From an uncultured Lachnospiraceae bacterium (GTDB taxonomy: Bacteria; Bacillota; Clostridia; Lachnospirales; Lachnospiraceae): a DNA stretch of 64,000 nucleotides. The notes below the pieces were generated by a model. It was given only the letters and a program-made list of their open reading frames with translations, made no database searches and was not told where the DNA came from. The DNA lies in the NCBI GenBank assembly GCA_930972465.1, contig CAKNHF010000009.1, forward strand, positions 1 through 64,000. The letters run 5' to 3'. Below, piece by piece: positions 24,513 through 32,430 of this stretch (positions are counted from its first letter, which is position 1; each line of letters opens with the position of its first letter). The position numbers and the translations under genes are program-made.

Positions 24513-24947
24513 TTACGGATCTGCAATATTATACAAAAGTTTTTCGAGATTTTTTCTGAGAGCCGCTATTTCTCTCTTTGTCATCCCTCTTGTCAGCTCT
24601 TTATCCAGTTTTCTGCGGTCATTCTCCATGCGTCTCTGAATATCATAGGCTTTCTCTGTAAGATAGATGTTTTTCTTTCGTTTATCATTCGCGTTGGGAA
24701 CGCAGAGGATATATCCCTTCTCATCCAGTCGCTTTAGGAGACCGGTCACGGTCGGATTTTTCAGATTCAGATGGCGCTCCACATCCCTCTGGCTGACTTC
24801 CTCCCTGCTTGTGTGAAAAAGGTAATCCAGCACAGCGCACTGGGAAGACGTAATACCGATCGTCTTAAGTCTCTCATTTAGATCCTTTTCATATACATTA
24901 TTTATCTGCTTGATCATAAAACCTATGGGCTGACCGCGTCTCTCCAT
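24513..24947 (-). CDS. MarR-family transcriptional regulator
   Basis: 144 residues with the MarR winged-helix arrangement: GITSSQCAVLDYLFHTS, then the recognition helix in LNLKNPTVTGLLKRLDEKGY and the wing PNANDKRKKNIYLTEKA. Dimerising helices at both ends. Ribosome site GGAGGG. Starts 12 bases after the hom stop, so it is probably co-transcribed with homoserine dehydrogenase; its ligand and targets are unknown. Confidence 0.9.
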   Translation of the reverse strand: MERRGQPIGFMIKQINNVYEKDLNERLKTIGITSSQCAVLDYLFHTSREEVSQRDVERHLNLKNPTVTGLLKRLDEKGYILCVPNANDKRKKNIYLTEKAYDIQRRMENDRRKLDKELTRGMTKREIAALRKNLEKLLYNIADP

Positions 24948-24959
24948 CTGTACCCTCCG

Positions 24960-26237
24960 TTAAAATTCTCTTATGATACTGCTGATCTCGAAAATGTTGT
25001 CCATGCTCCTGAGCTCATCCAGTGCGTCCTTCATATAGAGTTCCTTTACTTTTTCTGTCACGATCACCAGTTCAGCCTGCTCTGTCTGCGCGTTTTTCTG
25101 CACGACTCTCGCAATGCTGACTCCATGGTTTCCGAACACATGCGCGATCTGAGCAAGAACTCCCGGGCGGTTGCGCACCTGCATCCGGATAAAAAATTTG
25201 TTTTCCACATCACCGAAAGATTTTACCGGAAGCTGTCTGTAACAGGTACAGGTGATCCTTCCCGTACAGCCGTAGGCAATGTCTCTTGCCACGTCAATCA
25301 CATCTCCCACAACCGCGCTCGCCGTCGGCATCTCTCCCGCACCCCGGCCATAGAACATGGCGTCATCTACGGCATCACCGTGAATGAACACGGCATTGAA
25401 TGAATTTCTCACAGACGCAAGAGGATGGTCTTTGCCCAGCATGACCGGATACACTCCGGCTTCAATTCCTGTCTCTGTATTGCGCGCCACACCCAGAAGT
25501 TTGATAACACTGTCAAACTCTTTTGCATATGCAATGTCCGCCGCCGTGATCTTTGAAATGCCTTCTGTGTAAACATCATCAAATACGACGCGGGAGTGAA
25601 ATGCAATTGACGCCATGATTGCAACTTTTCTTCCGGCGTCCAGACCTTCCACATCTGCCGTGGGATCTGCTTCAGCATATCCCAGTTCCTGTGCTTTCCC
25701 AAGAGCATCGCGAAATTCCATCCCGTCCTCAAACATTTTTGTCAGGATATAATTTGTCGTTCCGTTCACGATACCCAGGACATCTGTTATCTCATTTGCC
25801 GCAAGACACTGCTTGAGCGGACGTATGATAGGAATTCCGCCGGCTACCGCCGCCTCAAAGAGGAAGTCTCTTCCTGATTCCTGCGCCGTATCCAGCAGCT
25901 CCCTTCCCTGCTCCGCAATCAGATCCTTGTTTGCAGACAAAACATTTTTGCCCGCACGAAGAGCCTCAAGGATCATTGTCCGGGCAGGCTCGATTCCGCC
26001 GATTACCTCGATTACGATCTGAATCTCCCCGTCTTCCAATATCTCTTTCCAGTCATCTGTCAGAAGCGCCGGATCAATCCCTTCCCGCCTCTTATCAAGA
26101 TTGTGCACAAGGATCTTTTTGATCTCCAGCTGCGCGCCGATCGTCTGTTCCATTACATCCGACCGCATATGAATCAGTTTATATACGCCTGTACCAACCG
26201 TTCCCAGCCCCAGAAGGGCGATCTTTATCTTCTTCAT
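24960..26237 (-). CDS. hom: Homoserine dehydrogenase
   Basis: Reduces aspartate semialdehyde to homoserine for threonine and methionine. N-terminal NAD(P) fold (IKIALLGLGTVGTGVYKLI), catalytic core (EAAVAGGIPIIRPLKQCLAA, GIVNGTTNYILTKM, with AQELGYAEADPTADVEGLDA) and a C-terminal ACT domain (RNRPGVLAQIAHVFGNHGVS, about 350-425). ATG at 26237 follows AGAGGTGG; 425 residues. An extended -10 (TGTTATACT) lies about 30 bases upstream. Confidence 0.96.
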   Translation of the reverse strand: MKKIKIALLGLGTVGTGVYKLIHMRSDVMEQTIGAQLEIKKILVHNLDKRREGIDPALLTDDWKEILEDGEIQIVIEVIGGIEPARTMILEALRAGKNVLSANKDLIAEQGRELLDTAQESGRDFLFEAAVAGGIPIIRPLKQCLAANEITDVLGIVNGTTNYILTKMFEDGMEFRDALGKAQELGYAEADPTADVEGLDAGRKVAIMASIAFHSRVVFDDVYTEGISKITAADIAYAKEFDSVIKLLGVARNTETGIEAGVYPVMLGKDHPLASVRNSFNAVFIHGDAVDDAMFYGRGAGEMPTASAVVGDVIDVARDIAYGCTGRITCTCYRQLPVKSFGDVENKFFIRMQVRNRPGVLAQIAHVFGNHGVSIARVVQKNAQTEQAELVIVTEKVKELYMKDALDELRSMDNIFEISSIIREF

Positions 26238-26400
26238 CCAGCCACCTCTTTCTTCTAAGTGCCCCCAGTATAACATAAAACTCTTTTCTGCGGATAGCCC
26301 TGCTGATAAGAAACATTTCCGTCTTTGCCGGAGGTAGTTTCAACGAACCGGCATGCAAAAAAAACTGCTGCCGGCAGTTTCCCCGCAGTCTGTACAGATA

Positions 26401-26443
26401 AAGAAAAAGCACCTGAACCTCTTTTCAAGGAGCTCAAGTGCTT
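26401..26443 (-). terminator. Terminator of tRNA-Gly
   Basis: Stem AAGCACTTGAGCTCC with AGGTTCAGGTGCTT (plus-strand 26407-26443) followed by TTTTTCTTTATC on the minus strand, just after the tRNA. Confidence 0.85.
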
Positions 26444-26450
26444 CTTTCAG

Positions 26451-26523
26451 AGCGACAGACGGGGTTCGAACCCGCGACCCCGACCTTGGCAAGGTCGTAC
26501 TCTACCAGCTGAGCCACTGTCGC
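26451..26523 (-). tRNA. tRNA-Gly (anticodon GCC)
   Basis: Cloverleaf on the minus strand: acceptor GCGACAG/CTGTCGC with discriminator T, D-arm GCTC-AGCTGGTA-GAGT, anticodon stem CGACC/GGTCG with loop TTGCCAA (anticodon GCC), T-arm GCGGG-TTCGAAC-CCCGT. 73 nt; CCA is not encoded. Single tRNA with its own terminator. Confidence 0.96.
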
Positions 26524-26632
26524 ATTTTGTTGTGTTCCGCTGACCGGAACAATAAGTACTATACTATACCTTAATCGAAATGTCAACATGTTTTTTGAAT
26601 TTTTTTCAAAATCTGTTTTTTCCCGGACATTC

Positions 26633-26661
26633 TTGTCATTTCCACTGATTTGTAATATACT
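26633..26661 (+). promoter_or_regulatory. Promoter of the HicB-like gene
   Basis: -35 TTGTCA (26633-26638), 17-base spacer, -10 TATACT (26656-26661). Confidence 0.7.
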
Positions 26662-26708
26662 ATCCGAAGCAGGAAAATGCAAACTTATCATGCAAGGAGC
26701 GAAATATC

Positions 26709-26987
26709 ATGAAATTCATATACCCTGCGGTTTTCCGCAAAACAGATGAAGGCGGATACCACGCCTGGTTCCCGGATCTGGAGTGCTGCGAAGCCTCCGG
26801 CGAAACTCTTGACGATGCCATCGAAAATGCCAATGAAGCGTGCCGCAACTGGATCACGGTGGAGCTGGAAGAAGACGATCCTCTCCTGCCCTATGTGTCA
26901 GATGCAGAGGACATTGAGATCGAGGAAGGCGACATCATCCGGAATATTTCAGTAAATATCCGGTTTTATGAAGGATGGGACGAATGA
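26709..26987 (+). CDS. Orphan HicB-like protein
   Basis: 92 residues with the HicB antitoxin fold (partial RNase H-like): MKFIYPAVFRKTDEGGYHAW, FPDLECCEASGETLDDAIEN, ANEACRNWI. The C-terminal part is acidic and no DNA-binding helix-turn-helix or ribbon-helix-helix is evident. No HicA toxin gene is next to it: the next plus-strand bases are a terminator and the previous feature is a tRNA. Ribosome site AAGGAG. It could act on a distant HicA or have another role. Confidence 0.82.
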   Translation: MKFIYPAVFRKTDEGGYHAWFPDLECCEASGETLDDAIENANEACRNWITVELEEDDPLLPYVSDAEDIEIEEGDIIRNISVNIRFYEGWDE

Positions 26988-27032
26988 TGTCCGGCTCTTC
27001 AGACTCTGACATCGCTTTCTGTATTTAAATGA

Positions 27033-27075
27033 AAATGCTGTGACAGATGAAATAATCTGCCACAGCATTTTTTTA
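27033..27075. terminator. Bidirectional terminator between hicB-like gene and aspS
   Basis: AAATGCTGTGACAGAT (27033-27048) pairs with ATCTGCCACAGCATTT (27055-27070), followed by TTTT on the plus strand. It overlaps the aspS stop region on the minus strand, where AAAA-stem-TTTCATTTAAAT could also end aspS. Confidence 0.85.
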
Positions 27076-28875
27076 CTGCTCTTTTTCCGGATTCACTTTT
27101 ACTTCAAGTCCCAGCTCCTCCAGCTGTTTGTCGTCCGCCGGCGTAGGCGCTTCTGTCATCAGACAGGAGGCATCCTTGATCTTCGGGAATGCAATCACAT
27201 CGCGGATGCTGTCCTGTTTTGCCATGAGCATGACAAGACGGTCGAGCCCATAGGCAAGTCCTGCGTGCGGCGGGACTCCGTATTTGAACGCATCAAGCAG
27301 GAAACCGAACTGGCTGTGGGCCTGTTCTTTCGTAAAGCCCAGGGCTTCAAACATTTTCTCCTGAATATCGTCCTGATGGATCCTGACGCTTCCGCCGCCG
27401 ATCTCATTTCCATTGAGAACGATGTCATACGCCTTTGCACGTATTTTTCCAAGATCTCCCTTTTCCAGAAGAGGAAGGTCCTCTTCCATGGGCATGGTGA
27501 AGGGATGATGCATAGCCAGGTAACGGTTCTGCTCGTCGCTCCACTCAAACTGCGGGAACTCCGTAATCCAGACGAAACGGTACTCGTCCTTGTTAAGGAG
27601 TTCAAGCTGTTTTGCAAGCTCCACACGCAGCGCGCCCAGAGAGTCCCATACCACCTTATTCTTATCTGCTGCGAACAGGAGCAGGTCTCCCGGCTCGCCC
27701 TTCATGGCGCTGATCAGGTTCTTCATTTCATCTTCGCTCATAAATTTCGCAAAGGAGGATTTCACCGTGCCGTCCTCCTGAATGGCGATATATGCCAATC
27801 CCTTTGCACCGTAATCTTTCACAAACGCGGTCAGCTTGTCGATCTTCTTTCTCGGCATGCCGCCCTGCCCTTTTGCGTTGATGCCGCGGACGCTGCCTCC
27901 GTTGTCAATTGCGCCGGTAAACACGCCGAATCCGCAGTTTCTCACCACATCCGTCACATCGGTAAGTTCCATACCGAAACGGAGATCCGGCTTATCGGAA
28001 CCGAAACGGTCCATAGCTTCCTGCCATGTCATCCTCTGGATCGGAAGCTCCACGTCCACATCCAGCACTTCCTTGAACAGTTTTGCAAGATATCTCTCAT
28101 TTACATCGATCACATCATCCACATCCACAAAGGAAAGCTCCATATCGATCTGGGTAAACTCCGGCTGCCTGTCCGCACGCAGATCCTCGTCGCGGAAGCA
28201 TCTCGCGATCTGGATGTAGCGGTCAAAGCCTGAGCACATAAGAAGCTGCTTGTACAGCTGCGGAGACTGGGGAAGTCCGTAGAAGCTTCCCGGATGAATA
28301 CGGCTCGGGACAAGGTAGTCTCTGGCTCCCTCCGGAGTCGTCTTCCCGAGCATCGGCGTCTCTATCTCGATAAACCCTTCCTCCGCAAAGAACTGGCGCG
28401 TCAGAGTCATGACACGGCTCTTCATCATCAGATTTCTCTGAAGGTCCGGTCTTCTCAGGTCAAGATAACGGTATTTCAGACGCACCTCTTCCTTTGTCTT
28501 CGAATTTTCTTCTATCTGAAACGGCGGTGTAAGGGCAGTGGACAGGATTCTCAGCTCACTTGGAATAATCTCGATCTCTCCTGTCGCGATCTTGTCATTT
28601 ACCGCGCCGGAACGCCTTGCCACGGTTCCCACAAGAGCGACCACATACTCCGCGCGGAGAGAAGCCGCTTTCTCAAGAAGCGCCGCGTCCGTCTTTCCCT
28701 CTTCGCACACAACCTGGATGATCCCGGAACGGTCGCGCACATCCACGAACACCAGTCCGCCCTTGTTCCTGTTCTTCTGCACCCAGCCCATGACAGTCAC
28801 TGTCTCGCCCACATTTGCCGCAGACAGTTCGCCGCATCGGTGCGTCCTCTTCAATCCCTGCATTGATTCAGCCAT
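27073..28875 (-). CDS. aspS: Aspartyl-tRNA synthetase
   Basis: Class IIb synthetase of about 600 residues. OB-fold anticodon domain (VTVMGWVQKNRNKGGLVFVD), motif 2 region (FRDEDLRADRQPEFTQIDME), bacterial GAD insertion, and motif 3 (GLAYGLDRLVMLMAKQDSIR). ATG at 28875 (MAESMQGLKRTHRCGEL) follows AGAGAGG. Whether it is the discriminating (Asp-only) or Asp/Asn form cannot be told here. Downstream of hisS, with a REP-like palindrome between them. Confidence 0.97.
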   Translation of the reverse strand: MAESMQGLKRTHRCGELSAANVGETVTVMGWVQKNRNKGGLVFVDVRDRSGIIQVVCEEGKTDAALLEKAASLRAEYVVALVGTVARRSGAVNDKIATGEIEIIPSELRILSTALTPPFQIEENSKTKEEVRLKYRYLDLRRPDLQRNLMMKSRVMTLTRQFFAEEGFIEIETPMLGKTTPEGARDYLVPSRIHPGSFYGLPQSPQLYKQLLMCSGFDRYIQIARCFRDEDLRADRQPEFTQIDMELSFVDVDDVIDVNERYLAKLFKEVLDVDVELPIQRMTWQEAMDRFGSDKPDLRFGMELTDVTDVVRNCGFGVFTGAIDNGGSVRGINAKGQGGMPRKKIDKLTAFVKDYGAKGLAYIAIQEDGTVKSSFAKFMSEDEMKNLISAMKGEPGDLLLFAADKNKVVWDSLGALRVELAKQLELLNKDEYRFVWITEFPQFEWSDEQNRYLAMHHPFTMPMEEDLPLLEKGDLGKIRAKAYDIVLNGNEIGGGSVRIHQDDIQEKMFEALGFTKEQAHSQFGFLLDAFKYGVPPHAGLAYGLDRLVMLMAKQDSIRDVIAFPKIKDASCLMTEAPTPADDKQLEELGLEVKVNPEKEQ

Positions 28876-28906
28876 TGTATACCTCTCTTTCCTCAGACGT
28901 TTTTGC

Positions 28907-28924
28907 AAAGGGGCCTGACCCCCT
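28907..28924. repeat. REP-like palindrome, third copy
   Basis: AAAGGGGCCTGACCCCCTT region: GGGGCCTGACCCC (28910-28922) is identical to the copy at 24477-24489. Located in the 71-base gap between hisS and aspS. Confidence 0.7.
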
Positions 28925-28946
28925 TGCTCACCGTTTTCTGAATATT

Positions 28947-30212
28947 CTATAATTTTTCCACAGAATCCCGATAAACTTCTACAATATCAGAATATCCCTG
29001 TTCTGCAAGCTGCTCTTTCTGGAATTTTTTGTTCTTTTTCATATTTGCGATCATCACCTGTTTTCCAGCCTGACGATCTTTTCTTGCCGCCTGCAGGACT
29101 TTAAGCATCCCCTCCTGAGGCATGTTCTTCTCAATGAGGAATGCCTTCTTCGTCTTTCTCGTGGGCACCTGGTATCCGCGCTCCATGAGCAGCATGACAA
29201 TCCTCTCGAAGCCGATGGAGAATCCAACGGCAGGAGTATCCTGTCCGGTAAATTTCCCGATCATCTTGTCATAGCGTCCGCCGCCTCCGACACTTCCGCC
29301 GAACTCGTCCATGGAGATCTCGAAGATAGTCCCTGTATAGTAAGACATACCGCGCACGAGCGTGGGGTCGAACTTCATCCGGAAATCCGCCTCCTTCGCG
29401 CTCTCCACGCTGGTAATGATCATCTCCAGTGAATCCGCCGCTTCAGGCGCAAGAAAGCCCTGTAATTTCTCCTTGCACGTACGAACGCCCTCCACATCGT
29501 CCGTAATCTCCTGAAACAGTGCCAGATACTTTTCCACCGATTCTTCCGCATAACCGTTCTCCTTCAGTTCCGCAGCCACACCGTCCAGACCGATCTTGTC
29601 CATCTTGTCCAGTGTGATGAACACGCTGTCATAGTCCTTCTCCTTGAATCCGCTGTACGCCGCCATGGCTTTCAGGAATCGGCGGTCATTAATACGGATG
29701 GTAAAATTCCTGAAATCCAGCTTTCCAAGCAGCGCCGTCGTCGCAAGGATCAGCTCGATCTCCGCCAGGTTGGAGGCTTCTCCCAGAATATCGATATCGC
29801 ACTGCATGAACTGGCGGAAACGCCCTCTCTGAGGACGGTCCGCACGCCACACATTTCCCATCTGGAGAGCTTTGAACGGAGAGGGAAGCTCATTTGCATG
29901 ATTGGCATAATAGCGGGACAGCGGCACGGTCAGGTCATATCTCAGCCCTCCGTCCACAAGGTCCGCCTCTTCCCTTGCCTGATCGATCTTTAACTTCTCT
30001 CCGCGCTTTAAGATCTTGAAGATCAGCTTCTCATTGTCCCCTCCCTGCTTGCTGCAGAGATTTTCTATATGTTCCACACACGGAGTCTCCATGGAGGAAA
30101 ATCCGAATGCTCCGTAAGTTTCTTTGATCAGTCCGATGACATAATCCCGTATCTCCATCTCGGCGGGCATAATGTCTTTCATCCCTGTGACCGGTTTCTT
30201 CTTCAGCGCCAT
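28947..30212 (-). CDS. hisS: Histidyl-tRNA synthetase
   Basis: Class IIa synthetase, about 421 residues. Motif 2 is ALQMGNVWRADRPQRGRFRQ; histidine-specific motifs are LVRGMSYYTGTIFEI and GGSVGGGGRYDKMIG, with SIGFERIVMLL as motif 3. The C-terminal anticodon-binding domain follows. Two ATGs are close (30218, 30212); the second is better placed after AAAGGAG. Starts within the end of the hemZ gene. Confidence 0.97.
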   Translation of the reverse strand: MALKKKPVTGMKDIMPAEMEIRDYVIGLIKETYGAFGFSSMETPCVEHIENLCSKQGGDNEKLIFKILKRGEKLKIDQAREEADLVDGGLRYDLTVPLSRYYANHANELPSPFKALQMGNVWRADRPQRGRFRQFMQCDIDILGEASNLAEIELILATTALLGKLDFRNFTIRINDRRFLKAMAAYSGFKEKDYDSVFITLDKMDKIGLDGVAAELKENGYAEESVEKYLALFQEITDDVEGVRTCKEKLQGFLAPEAADSLEMIITSVESAKEADFRMKFDPTLVRGMSYYTGTIFEISMDEFGGSVGGGGRYDKMIGKFTGQDTPAVGFSIGFERIVMLLMERGYQVPTRKTKKAFLIEKNMPQEGMLKVLQAARKDRQAGKQVMIANMKKNKKFQKEQLAEQGYSDIVEVYRDSVEKL

Positions 30213-31651
30213 AGCCATTCTCCTTTTCGTTCTATCATTTCATCAATACGGCTGATGTATTCCGTAATATTCTTCACATTCTCAATGCGTATGATGCCTA
30301 CTCCCTTCCCGTTCTTTTCCTTTATAGGCTCCCGAAGCAGAATCTTCGTGGAGGCTCCCGCACCTGCGGCAAGGATAGTCTGCTTTTCTTCCATAATTAG
30401 TATATTGTAAATTCCGGCTTTGTCAACCTCTGCATAGCCCACATTCTCGAAATTTCCGGCAATATTCTTCTGTCTGTACAGATAATAGGGCTGAAGGCTC
30501 ATACTCCGCGCACACCTCGAAGCCTCCTCCACCATCTGTGAAATCTCGGAATGAAGCTCGGCCGTTCTTCCCTCCTGTCCGAACTTCGCCGCACGCTTGA
30601 TGGCAAGCGCATGGACTGTCAGGCTGTCCGGTCCCAGTTCCTTTACCCTGGAAAGCGTATCCCGCATATCCTCCGCGTTCTCTCCCGGCAGTCCGGCGAT
30701 AAGATCCATATTAATGTTGTCAAATCCCAGTTTCCGGGCCATCTGAAAGGCATTTACCACATCCTTCACCGTATGCCGCCTTCCCACAAGGTCCAGCGTC
30801 TTCTGCTGCATGGTCTGGGGATTGACAGAAATTCTTGTGACCGGGTATTTCCTGATTACCCGGAGTTTCTCTTCTGTGATACTGTCCGGGCGGCCGGCCT
30901 CGATGGTAAATTCAAGCGCCCGGCTGATGTCAAAGCATTCCGTTATCGTACTGAGAAGACGGTCGAGCTGTTCCGGCTCCAGCGTGGTTGGTGTTCCTCC
31001 CCCGATATACACTGTATCCGGCTTTCTTCCCGCTGCCATCTTTCCCAGCGCCCGGATCTCTTTGACCAGGGCATCCAGATATCCGTCCACCCGGTCCCGC
31101 CACTGGTCAATGGGGGACGAGCTGAAAGAACAGTATGAGCACACGCTGGGGCAGAAGGGGATCCCCACATACAGACTGAACCCCTCCGCGCAGTCCAGCC
31201 GGGACAAAAGCTCATGCTCCCTGCAGGCAATCTCATATGCCAGTTCCGCCTTCTCCGGACTGACGAAATCTTCCTCCTGGAATGACCGCAGGATCTCTTC
31301 CCGGCCGATCCCTGCCTCAATCTTCTGCATGATCAGCTTGGTGGGACGCACCCCGGTCAGAATTCCCCAGGCAAGTCCTCCGCCGTTCACCTCTGCAAGA
31401 TATTGATACACCCGGCGCGTCACCGCCCACTTCTCCTCCTGGAGCCGCTGTTCATCCGGATCCTGGACAGACGGAAGCCCGATCTCCTCCGAAAAGACGG
31501 AAAAAGAGGAATCTCCCGGCATATACAGCGTCACAAGAGATTCCTGCTGCCCGTCCACTTTCTGTTCCACATCTTCTCCCGGATAAAAAGCTTTCACAAT
31601 GTGGTATATATTGTAAGTAAATTTGTTTCTTTTGCTCTCAATCCTGATCAT
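30203..31651 (-). CDS. hemZ: Coproporphyrinogen-III-oxidase-like radical SAM protein HemZ
   Basis: Radical-SAM enzyme: GIPFCPSVCSYCSFSS holds the CX3CX2C cluster, followed by HemN-like VYIGGGTPTTLEPEQLDRLL and NINMDLIAGLPGENAEDM. The N-terminal domain (MIRIESKRNKFTYNIYHIV) is the HemZ type. About 482 residues. Real coproporphyrinogen oxidation is doubtful in an anaerobe with no haem genes seen here; HemW-like haem handling or another reaction is possible. ATG at 31651 has GGAGGAG. Confidence 0.9.
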   Translation of the reverse strand: MIRIESKRNKFTYNIYHIVKAFYPGEDVEQKVDGQQESLVTLYMPGDSSFSVFSEEIGLPSVQDPDEQRLQEEKWAVTRRVYQYLAEVNGGGLAWGILTGVRPTKLIMQKIEAGIGREEILRSFQEEDFVSPEKAELAYEIACREHELLSRLDCAEGFSLYVGIPFCPSVCSYCSFSSSPIDQWRDRVDGYLDALVKEIRALGKMAAGRKPDTVYIGGGTPTTLEPEQLDRLLSTITECFDISRALEFTIEAGRPDSITEEKLRVIRKYPVTRISVNPQTMQQKTLDLVGRRHTVKDVVNAFQMARKLGFDNINMDLIAGLPGENAEDMRDTLSRVKELGPDSLTVHALAIKRAAKFGQEGRTAELHSEISQMVEEASRCARSMSLQPYYLYRQKNIAGNFENVGYAEVDKAGIYNILIMEEKQTILAAGAGASTKILLREPIKEKNGKGVGIIRIENVKNITEYISRIDEMIERKGEWLWR

Positions 31652-31710
31652 TTCTCTCCTCCGAGCACTGAAATACATTTTCCCGCTTCGCTGACAGGTC
31701 CTCTCACACT

Positions 31711-31768
31711 CAGAGAGAGAAAGACGTCTCCCCGGTCTTCAGAACCGGGCCGCATCTTTCTCTCTCTG
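31711..31768. repeat. Two-tier inverted repeat between hemZ and metallo-hydrolase genes
   Basis: Outer arms CAGAGAGAGAAAGA (31711-31724) and TCTTTCTCTCTCTG (31755-31768) are perfect; inside lies CCCGGT...ACCGGG (31731-31749). No T-run follows on either strand. A long RNA hairpin between co-directional genes, perhaps a processing or stability element. Confidence 0.65.
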
Positions 31769-31794
31769 GATATGCTGCAGGCCACAGCTGTTTA

Positions 31795-32418
31795 TCATAC
31801 AAACGGATTATACTTTTTCTCATATCCTATGGTCGTCTCTTCCATATGTCCGGGGTACACTTTCGTCTCTTCCGGCAGCACAAACAGCTTCTCCCGGACA
31901 GACCGGACCAGATCTCCCATGCTTCCCGTGGGAAGATCCGTCCTTCCGACAGATGCCCGGAACAGCGTGTCGCCGCTGATAAGAACGTTTTCTGCCGGAA
32001 TATAATAGCAGCATCCGCCCGCGGTATGCCCCGGTGTATGGATCACCCGTATCTCAAATCCGGCGATGTGCAGGATCTGCCCGTCGCTGACATATTCCGC
32101 CCCGGAAAATGTATACGGCCTCCCGAACATTCCCAGCGAAGAATTCAGCTCCGCACTCTCCAGCAGAGGCTTCTCTTCCGAAAAGGCATAGACCGGCACC
32201 GGAAACTCCTTCAGGAAATCATCCAGCCCCATAATGTGGTCAAAATGGCCGTGCGTCAGCAGAACAGCCTTAACATTCAGCCCCTCTTTCCTGATATGAC
32301 CGACAAGCTCCGGCGGACAAGCCGCCGGGTCTGTCACAAAACATTCATCTGTATCTTCATTTCTCACTATATAACAGTTGGTCCCTACCGGACCGATCAC
32401 AAACCTGTCAATCTTCAT
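31795..32418 (-). CDS. MBL-fold metallo-hydrolase (glyoxalase II-like)
   Basis: 207 residues. The metal motif is LLTHGHFDHIMGLDDF (HxHxDH), then VIHTPGHTAGGCCYY (His), LISGDTLFRASVGRTDL (Asp) and VYPGHMEETTIGYEKKYNPF (His). Resembles YcbL/GloB-like hydrolases of thioesters. ATG with AAAGGAG. Lies 12 bases after rel; this neighbour pair is common in clostridia, but the substrate is unknown. Confidence 0.92.
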   Translation of the reverse strand: MKIDRFVIGPVGTNCYIVRNEDTDECFVTDPAACPPELVGHIRKEGLNVKAVLLTHGHFDHIMGLDDFLKEFPVPVYAFSEEKPLLESAELNSSLGMFGRPYTFSGAEYVSDGQILHIAGFEIRVIHTPGHTAGGCCYYIPAENVLISGDTLFRASVGRTDLPTGSMGDLVRSVREKLFVLPEETKVYPGHMEETTIGYEKKYNPFV

Positions 32419-32430
32419 AGTCCAGCTCCT

